From contig JAJTHN010000004.1 in NCBI GenBank assembly GCA_021297895.1, positions 1 to 64,000 on the forward strand: DNA of 64,000 bases, written 5' to 3'. The stretch comes from Phycisphaeraceae bacterium (GTDB taxonomy: Bacteria > Planctomycetota > Phycisphaerae > Phycisphaerales > UBA1924). Of this stretch, positions 58,571 to 64,000 are shown one piece after another. The notes under the pieces are model-generated. The model was not told where the DNA came from. It was given only the letters and a program-made list of their open reading frames with translations, and searched no databases. The translations under genes and the position numbers were made by a program. Position 1 is the first letter of the stretch, and every line of letters starts with the position of its first letter.

Positions 58571-59659
58571 ATGCTCTTTTCGCCCTTGAAGATCCGATCG
58601 ATCACGCTCCGCAACCGCGTGGGTGTGTCACCCATGTGCCAGTACAGCGCCGTCGACGGTGCGGTCAATGACTGGCACCTGATGCATCTCGGTGCCCGCG
58701 CCGCGGGCGGCGCGGGACTGGTTATCGCCGAGGCGACGGCGGTCGAGCCCATCGGACGGATCACGCCGGGCTGCGCGGGAATCTGGAGCGACGAGCATGC
58801 GGTCGCGTGGTCGCGCGTGACGCGGATGATTACCGAGATGGGCGCTGTCCCGGCGATCCAGCTCGCCCATGCCGGGCGCAAAGCTTCCACGCCGCGCCCG
58901 TGGGACAGCGGCCCGCGAGGAACGCTTCGAGCGGATCAGGGCGGATGGAGCACGATCGGCGTGACCGATCAGGCCTTCGGCACGCTCGCTGCGCCCAGAG
59001 CGATGACCGGCGCGGATATCGAGCGGGTGACGGGAGCGTTCGTCGGCTCCGCCAAGCGGGCGATGGCCGCGGGATTCCAAGTTGTCGAGATTCACGCGGC
59101 ACACGGCTATCTGCTGCACTCGTTCCTCTCGCCGCTGAGCAACACGCGGACGGACGCTTTCGGCGGGAGTTTCGAGAATCGATGCCGCTTCCTCCTGAAC
59201 ACCGTTCGAGAGGTGCGCCGGGTGTGGCCGGCCGAGCTGCCGCTGTTCGTGCGCCTCAGCGCGACGGACTGGGATGACAACGGCTGGACGCTGGAGGACT
59301 CAGTGACGCTTGCGGGCACACTTCGCGAGCTGGGGGTCGATGTGATCGACTGCTCCAGCGGCGGCGCGACGCCCGCCAGCGGCACCGTCAAGACGCCGCG
59401 CGAGCCGGGATTTCAGGTACCGCTCGCGTCGCGCGTTCGATCCGGCGCGAAGATCGCGACCGCGGCGGTTGGACTGATCACCGATGCGCACCAGGCCAAC
59501 GCGATCATCACCGAGGGACACGCGGACATCGTTCTCGCGGCGCGCCAATTGCTGCGCGATCCAAACCTCGCGTACACGTGGGCACGCCAGCTCGGCCGCG
59601 CGGGCGAGTTGAAGCTCACGCCCGCGTACGAGTACTGGATCGGCGCGGGCGAGGGATGA
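58571..59659 (+). CDS. NADH:flavin oxidoreductase (YqjM-like old yellow enzyme)
   Basis: A 362-residue FMN-dependent TIM-barrel ene-reductase. The start at ATG 58571 is supported by the GGAGG site four bases upstream. Features: GVSPMCQYSA near residue 20 with the YqjM-type Cys, NDWHLMHLGARAAGGAGLVI, PAIQLAHAGRKAS, EIHAAHGYLLHSFLSP near 170 with the substrate-binding His pair, SNTRTDAFGGSFENR, and the phosphate-binding TAAVGLITDA with DIVLAARQLLRDPN. Such enzymes reduce alpha,beta-unsaturated carbonyls, often in detoxification. Confidence 0.92.
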   Translation: MLFSPLKIRSITLRNRVGVSPMCQYSAVDGAVNDWHLMHLGARAAGGAGLVIAEATAVEPIGRITPGCAGIWSDEHAVAWSRVTRMITEMGAVPAIQLAHAGRKASTPRPWDSGPRGTLRADQGGWSTIGVTDQAFGTLAAPRAMTGADIERVTGAFVGSAKRAMAAGFQVVEIHAAHGYLLHSFLSPLSNTRTDAFGGSFENRCRFLLNTVREVRRVWPAELPLFVRLSATDWDDNGWTLEDSVTLAGTLRELGVDVIDCSSGGATPASGTVKTPREPGFQVPLASRVRSGAKIATAAVGLITDAHQANAIITEGHADIVLAARQLLRDPNLAYTWARQLGRAGELKLTPAYEYWIGAGEG

Positions 59660-59693
59660 TGCTGGCCGTATCGGAGCGGAGCGAAAGCAGAAC

Positions 59694-59738
59694 ATCATCG
59701 ATGCGCAACAGCCGGGCAGACTGCTGCGCATCGATGAT
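59694..59738. repeat. 14-bp perfect inverted repeat between convergent genes
   Basis: ATCATCGATGCGCA (59694-59707) and its exact complement TGCGCATCGATGAT (59725-59738) enclose a 17-nt loop. The element sits between the stops of two convergent genes. There is no T tract, so it may act as a bidirectional hairpin terminator or be a repeat element. Confidence 0.6.
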
Positions 59739-59767
59739 CACTCAGGTGCCTTGCCCGTGCTGGCGGA

Positions 59768-60449
59768 TCAGTGTGCCGCGCGACGTCGGCGCGCAGCGAA
59801 CGCACCGGCAGCGAGCAGGAGCGACGCGGCCGCGGGCGTGGGCACCAGGGCGGGAGCCTGCGGAACGGTCTGCCACGCCCAGCGCTGGGGCTGATACGAC
59901 AAGCCATCCCAATTCAGAAGAGCCCAGCCAAAGTGGATGCCCGTAAGCAGATTCAGGCGAAGGCCGACGACGACGGAACTGCCCAGAAGCGGGTTGTAAC
60001 CGTTGGGGCCCTGACGCCAGGCGGTGGTTGCTTCGCCGGCAAAGGTCTCACCGCTGCCGCCGACGGACTCGCCGTTGAGGTACCCGCGTGCGATCGTGTA
60101 CGCCGTGCCACCGCCGGGACCGACGCCGACCGTGCTGCCCAGCGCGATGGCCGATGCGCCGCCCCATGAGGCGATGCTGGAATTGGTGATGGTTCCCGAG
60201 CCAAAGGCGAAGCGGTAGTTGTATCGGAAGCCGCTGGCGATCGCGGCACCGGTCTGTGCGGCATTCTGCGTTATGTCGAAAGTGTTGGGCGTGGTGAACA
60301 GCGGCGCACCGTCCAGGGCCCACGTGAAAGTGCCCCCCCTGCCCCTGCTGATACACGACCAAGGCCGCATCCGCGGCCGCGACGGGCGCGAGCAGACCGG
60401 CAAGCGTGACGACACCCATCGACGCAACGCGAACAGAACGAACGTTCAT
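59768..60449 (-). pseudogene. PEP-CTERM-like exported protein, frameshifted at a C7 tract
   Basis: The gene reads in two frames. The N-terminal frame starts at ATG 60449 with a signal peptide (SMGVVTLAGLLAPVAAADA) and LVVYQQGQGG. The second frame carries TFTWALDGAPLFTTPNTFDI, a beta-rich domain (TAYTIARGYLNGESVGG), and the C-terminal anchor VPTPAAASLLLAAGAFAA followed by RRRR. That anchor is a PEP-CTERM-like sorting signal with VPTP in place of VPEP. The switch occurs at a run of seven G (C7 at 60333-60339 on the plus strand). Six would restore one 226-residue frame. It could be true decay, phase variation or a sequencing error. The function is unknown. Confidence 0.75.
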
Positions 60450-60613
60450 GAGTACTCCCTTCTTCCTCGTGCTATGTGCGTGCGACGGCGTATCGCACGG
60501 CGGATGGAGAGAACCACCCGCAGAGAAGGACAATCTAACCGAGGCTCGGATGAACGCAAAGGGCTTCTTCGCGAAATCTGTTGGTTTCCCGGCGAGAGGC
60601 TCGAAAATGACAA

Positions 60614-60639
60614 GCCCCCGGCGTTCGTGCGCCGGGGGC
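60614..60639 (-). terminator. Intrinsic terminator of the aminotransferase gene
   Basis: A perfect 10-bp stem GCCCCCGGCG / CGCCGGGGGC with a 6-nt loop. Read on the minus strand it is followed by TTGTCATTTT, about 50 bp after the stop of the DegT gene. Confidence 0.7.
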
Positions 60640-60688
60640 GGGGATTGCATTTGGATTCACGGGCAGAGACTGACGACTTCCAGACGCC

Positions 60689-61900
60689 TTACCGCGCGTA
60701 CGCGGTGCAGACCTTCGCGAGCGCCTCGGCAACGACGCCGAAGTGAGCATCCGTCAGGCCATGGTGCATCGGCAGGCTCAGCACGCTGAGGGCGAAATCC
60801 TCCGCGACCGGCCACGGCTTCTGGTTGCCAAGGTGCTTGGCGAACGCGGGCTGCTGGGGCAGGCTGCGCGGGTAGTGCACCGCGTTGGGCACGCCCTCGG
60901 CCAGCAGAGCCTTGGCGAACTCATCGCGGCTGACCGTCAGCGTGCTCAGGTCGAGCTTGATCGTGAACAGGTGGTAAGCGCTCACCGCGCCGGGCGTGAT
61001 CGAGAGCGCACGCAGCGAGCGGGCGATCGCGGGCGTGCTCGCGATGATCTGCTCGTACCGCTTGGCCGCCGCGCGGCGTGCGTCGGTCTCGGCGGGGAGA
61101 CGATCCAGCCGGGAGCAGCCGATCGCGCCGGCGATGTCGTTCATGCGGTAGTTGTACCCGACCTGCTCGTGCAGGTACTTGTTGGTCTCGCCGTGCGAGC
61201 GGAGCAGCCGGATCTGGCGTGCGAGCGCGTCGTCGTTGCAGGTGGTCATGCCGCCCTCGCCCGTGGCGAGGTTCTTGGTCGCGTAGAACGAGTACGTCAC
61301 GGCGTCGCCGAACTGGCCGATGCCCTTGCCGTGCCACGTGCTCAGGTGCGCCTGGGCGGCGTCGTAGACAACCTTCAGCCCCTTGGCGCTCGCCAGCGAC
61401 TGCACCGCGTCGATGTCGACGGGGCAGCCGTACATGTGCGTCGCGGCGATGCCGCGGGTCTTGGGCGTGATGCGGCGGGCCGCGTCGGCCATGTCGATCT
61501 GGCCGGTCTGCGGGTTGGCATCGACGAAGATCGGGTTGCAGCCACGGGCCACGAGCATCGCGGCGGTGGCGATGTACGACCACGCCGGGACAAGGATGTC
61601 GTCGCCGGGCTGGAACAGTGGCTCATACGCCAGTTGCAGTGCGCACGTGCCGTTGGCGCAGGTCATCGCGTGCTTGGCCCCGCTGAGCTGCGCGATGCGG
61701 GTCTCGAGCTCCTCGCACTTCTTGGCGGCGCGGAGCATGCCCGAATGCAGCACCGCCGTGGCCGCGGCGATATCGGCTTCGGCCAGCTTGGGGAGCATGA
61801 ACGGAACGGGCGATGCGGACACCGGTGTCCCGCCGTGAACCGCCAGGGTGCTGGCGAGGCCGACGGAAGGGACGGCGGGACGAGCAGTAGTCATGGACAT
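60689..61900 (-). CDS. DegT/DnrJ/EryC1/StrS-family aminotransferase
   Basis: A 403-residue PLP-dependent sugar aminotransferase (starts at 61900 or 61894, MTTARPAVPS). Motifs: CANGTCALQLAY near 96 (PLP phosphate), PGDDILVPAWSYIATA, VVYDAAQAHLS near 195 (Asp and His-equivalent region), the Schiff-base Lys in SFYATKNLATGEGGM near 222, and YNYRMNDIAGAIG near 268. Family members convert keto-sugars to amino-sugars for surface polysaccharides. No sugar cluster surrounds it, so the pathway is open. A terminator lies just downstream. Confidence 0.88.
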   Translation of the reverse strand: MSMTTARPAVPSVGLASTLAVHGGTPVSASPVPFMLPKLAEADIAAATAVLHSGMLRAAKKCEELETRIAQLSGAKHAMTCANGTCALQLAYEPLFQPGDDILVPAWSYIATAAMLVARGCNPIFVDANPQTGQIDMADAARRITPKTRGIAATHMYGCPVDIDAVQSLASAKGLKVVYDAAQAHLSTWHGKGIGQFGDAVTYSFYATKNLATGEGGMTTCNDDALARQIRLLRSHGETNKYLHEQVGYNYRMNDIAGAIGCSRLDRLPAETDARRAAAKRYEQIIASTPAIARSLRALSITPGAVSAYHLFTIKLDLSTLTVSRDEFAKALLAEGVPNAVHYPRSLPQQPAFAKHLGNQKPWPVAEDFALSVLSLPMHHGLTDAHFGVVAEALAKVCTAYAR

Positions 61901-62014
61901 GCTCGATGCTAGGGGCGCAGCGCGACCCGGTGGCCCAGTTCTCACCGGGCGCTGATGCGAGGGTTGGACTGTGTTCGGTTCTTCGGGAGGCCGGGCCCCG
62001 GGGCCATCACGGCT

Positions 62015-62578
62015 TTACTTGGCGATGTACTCGTACTTCTGGCCGCCCAGAGATGCTTCGGCCATCACGCCGGCCTTGGGCTTGGCAAAGACGGCCAGGC
62101 CCTGTGTGTAGTCGTTGGCCGCCGCGGCCCCGCTCCGGGCGACGACCGCGGAGGCGTTGGCGGAGAAGTCGGTCCGGTTCGTACGGAAGCGGCTGAACGC
62201 GGCCTCATCCTGGAAGAAGATGATCTGGCTGTAGTTCTGCCCGCCGATCGCCGCGCCGACCGAGAGCTGGCGCATCGTGCTGTACCCGACGACCGTCCCC
62301 GCGCGGTTGAAGACCACACCGTCACCGCCCGCCCCGCCGACGATCACCGCGCCCTTGCCGATGTCGGGGAACACGGCCCAGGCGATGGCGCTGTCGAAGA
62401 ACTTGCTCAGCGTCGGGTCCGCGGTCTTGAACTCGGAGATCGTCGCCTGTGCCGAGGCCTCGCGCGTGATGGCGATCGTCGCGTCGCCGCCGCTGTCGCG
62501 ATAGCTTGAACAGCCGGGAAGCGCCGTCAGGCACAGCGCGGCGGACGTGAACAACGCGATGGAGAGGGTCTTGGTCAT
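62015..62578 (-). CDS. YSC84/SYLF-domain lipoprotein
   Basis: 187 residues. The signal peptide has a hydrophobic core (LSIALFTSAALCLTAL) and the lipobox LPGC. The mature domain matches the SYLF (lipid-binding YSC84) family: IAWAVFPDIGKGAVIVGGAG near 65-84, QLSVGAAIGGQNYSQIIFFQ, and the C-terminal AVFAKPKAGVMAEASLGGQK ending in YEYIAK. SYLF proteins bind phosphoinositides in eukaryotes; in bacteria they are small envelope lipoproteins of unclear role. The start is unambiguous. Confidence 0.88.
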   Translation of the reverse strand: MTKTLSIALFTSAALCLTALPGCSSYRDSGGDATIAITREASAQATISEFKTADPTLSKFFDSAIAWAVFPDIGKGAVIVGGAGGDGVVFNRAGTVVGYSTMRQLSVGAAIGGQNYSQIIFFQDEAAFSRFRTNRTDFSANASAVVARSGAAAANDYTQGLAVFAKPKAGVMAEASLGGQKYEYIAK

Positions 62579-62771
62579 GACGAGGCTCCTGTGAGTTGGC
62601 TGCGGGTTGGGTCGCTCGCGACCAAGTCCATCCTAACCGAGTGACGACGCGGGCACGAGCGAAGCACACACTACGGCGATCGCCCGGATTCAGGGGATCC
62701 CCGCATTGCGGAGCGGGACGCGCAGAAATCACATCACCGCACCCAGTTTCCATCTGTTTAGGGTGTCGCAC

Positions 62772-63527
62772 ATGTCGGCAGAGGCCGGTAGTCTCGACTC
62801 GCTTCGCGAGATCACCCAGCAGGGTTGTCCCGAGGCGGATTCGTCGGCCTTGCCGACACGGAGCGGGCACATGAGCAAGGAATCGGGCACCATCATGGGA
62901 GGCGGGTTGGTTGGCGGAGCGATCGGTGCGAGCATCGGAGGGCTCATCGGAGCCACGATCTGGACGATCATCGGGTATTCGACCGGTTATGAGGTCGGCT
63001 TCATCGCGTGGGGGCTTGGTGCGCTGGTGGGGCTGGGCATGGCGGTCGGTTCGGGCCGGACGGCCGGTTCGTCGGGTGGCGTGATCGCGGTGGTGATTGC
63101 GCTTGCGGGCATCGGCCTGGGCAAGTACGCCGTGATTTACACGCTCGTCGAGAAGCAGGGTGCCGCGCTGTCGGCTCGAGGCGTTGATCCGGGCGATCTC
63201 GTGCTCCAGGTTGCGAACTCGATCGCCGAAGAACGCGAGGCCGGCGGAAAGAAGGTCAACTGGCCAACGCAGCGCGCCGCCCATGAGCGCACGCAGGCCG
63301 ACTTTCCCGCGGACATCTGGAAGGAAGCCAACAAGACCTGGGATGACCTTGGCGCTGAGCGCCAGAATGAGATTCTCGCCGAAGCAACGAGCGAGCGCGA
63401 CAAGGCCATTTCAACCGCCAAGGCCACGCTCCGTGCCGAGGCGTTCCCGAAGTCGCTCTCACCGTTCATGATTCTGTGGGTGGTTCTGGCGGGTGTGTCG
63501 GCCTTCCGACTGGGCTCGGCGGATTGA
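62772..63527 (+). CDS. Membrane protein with Gly-zipper helices, unknown
   Basis: 251 residues from ATG 62772; a later ATG at 62871 could be the true start, because the first 33 residues look soluble and arbitrary. A Gly-rich hydrophobic pair follows (IMGGGLVGGAIGASIGGLIG and ATIWTIIGYSTGYEVGFIA), then WGLGALVGLGMAVGSG and GVIAVVIALAGIGLGKYAVI. A soluble charged region at 140-225 has conserved-looking Trp/Asp/Glu segments (ADIWKEANKTWDDLG), and a final helix lies near 235 (SPFMILWVVLAGVSAFRLG). No family was recognised. The next gene starts 36 bp downstream. Confidence 0.7.
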   Translation: MSAEAGSLDSLREITQQGCPEADSSALPTRSGHMSKESGTIMGGGLVGGAIGASIGGLIGATIWTIIGYSTGYEVGFIAWGLGALVGLGMAVGSGRTAGSSGGVIAVVIALAGIGLGKYAVIYTLVEKQGAALSARGVDPGDLVLQVANSIAEEREAGGKKVNWPTQRAAHERTQADFPADIWKEANKTWDDLGAERQNEILAEATSERDKAISTAKATLRAEAFPKSLSPFMILWVVLAGVSAFRLGSAD

Positions 63528-63563
63528 GCGGCATCTGCCGCACTCGGTGCGGAGGAGTTGAGC

Positions 63564-64000
63564 GTGGGTTGGATTCTGCTGGCGTTCTTTCTGGCTGCCG
63601 CCGTGTTGGTGGGCGCTGTGGTCATCGTGGCCGCGAGCGGGCGCTTGCATGCCGACGGCACGGATGCGAATCTGGATCGGGATGAGGAGTTCGGCGAAGA
63701 CGAAGCACCCGAGCCGGCGAGCAAGGGCGCTCGCGATTGGTCGAGGGATGGGTTTATGCTCCGCCGGACGCTGCTGACCCCGGCTGAGCAGGACTTTCAT
63801 CGTGCGCTGGTGCGCGCGGTCGATGGTGGTGCGTTGATCATGGCGCAGGTGGCGCTCGAGGCGGTCGTTCGAGCCCGCCGCGGGGCACCGGCGGGCGTTC
63901 GCGGGCGGCTTCGGCGGACGGTTGATTTTGTGCTCTGCGACCCCGCGAGCACCGCCCCGCGCCTGGTCATCGAGCTCGACGACTCGAGCCATCGCCAGCG
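63564..64000 (+). CDS. DUF2726-like membrane-anchored protein, 3'-truncated by window edge
   Basis: Reading from GTG 63564, with a GGAGGAG site 6 bp upstream. A single N-terminal helix (WILLAFFLAAAVLVGAVVIV) is followed by an acidic linker, then the start of a nuclease-like DUF2726 domain: LLTPAEQDFHRALVRAVDGG, LRRTVDFVLCDP and LVIELDDSSHRQ. The last motif resembles the restriction-endonuclease-type E-x-D active site of this family. The gene runs off the window. Confidence 0.7.
   Translation, partial: MGWILLAFFLAAAVLVGAVVIVAASGRLHADGTDANLDRDEEFGEDEAPEPASKGARDWSRDGFMLRRTLLTPAEQDFHRALVRAVDGGALIMAQVALEAVVRARRGAPAGVRGRLRRTVDFVLCDPASTAPRLVIELDDSSHRQ

Overview
The window is GC-rich, densely coding bacterial chromosome that looks like a planctomycete of the class Phycisphaerae. 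The clues are two secreted proteins that end in the 'GC-type dockerin' repeat (DGxxDNGDFxAFF), a PEP-CTERM-like anchored protein, several planctomycete-style unknown proteins, and an outer-membrane biology (LpxK, a barrel protein). No rRNA, tRNA or CRISPR array was recognised. Most long antisense reading frames are artefacts of the base composition.

Layout. 1-5 kb: leuS (5' end outside the window), with a complete REP/RAYT transposon-like unit sitting in frame inside its catalytic domain, then a small membrane protein and a dockerin-tagged secreted protein. 5-12 kb: an ABC solute-binding lipoprotein, a 617-residue coiled-coil membrane protein and a hybrid histidine kinase broken by an amber codon and by loss of its H-box. 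12-23 kb: two small conserved proteins, smc, a PHP phosphoesterase, an HU-like protein, a barrel protein, then an apparent operon of arfB, a divergent sigma-70-like protein and a family 9 glycosyltransferase. 22.7-30 kb: a giant secreted PQQ-propeller protein, small membrane and lipoproteins, and a Nif3-like protein. 29.8-36 kb: ispE, a ROK kinase, argB, a DUF2089-type regulator coupled to a membrane protein, pdxJ and a lone DNA methyltransferase. 36-41 kb: an S41-like lipoprotein, a nitrilase-family amidase, and the maf/membrane protein/lpxK operon facing a DciA-like gene. 41-49 kb: an ABC ATPase, two tandem SPINDLY/OGT-like glycosyltransferases, ispF, a lipoprotein and a phosphohexomutase. 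50-54 kb: flgB-flgC-fliE preceded by a sigma-54 promoter and a sigma-54 response regulator. 54-64 kb: a secreted GH57/CBM25 amylase-like enzyme with dockerin, an MBL hydrolase, an old-yellow-enzyme reductase, a frameshifted PEP-CTERM-like gene, a DegT aminotransferase, a SYLF lipoprotein, a membrane protein and the start of a DUF2726-type gene.

How it fits together. Housekeeping genes (leuS, smc, ispE, ispF, argB, pdxJ, lpxK, maf, arfB) are mixed with cell-surface and secretion functions. The flagellar rod/basal-body genes and the adjacent NtrC-type regulator form a self-consistent sigma-54 circuit. The most striking observation is the REP-flanked HUH transposase unit that keeps the leuS frame open, giving an apparent LeuRS with about 226 extra residues between YWM and VDLYVGG.
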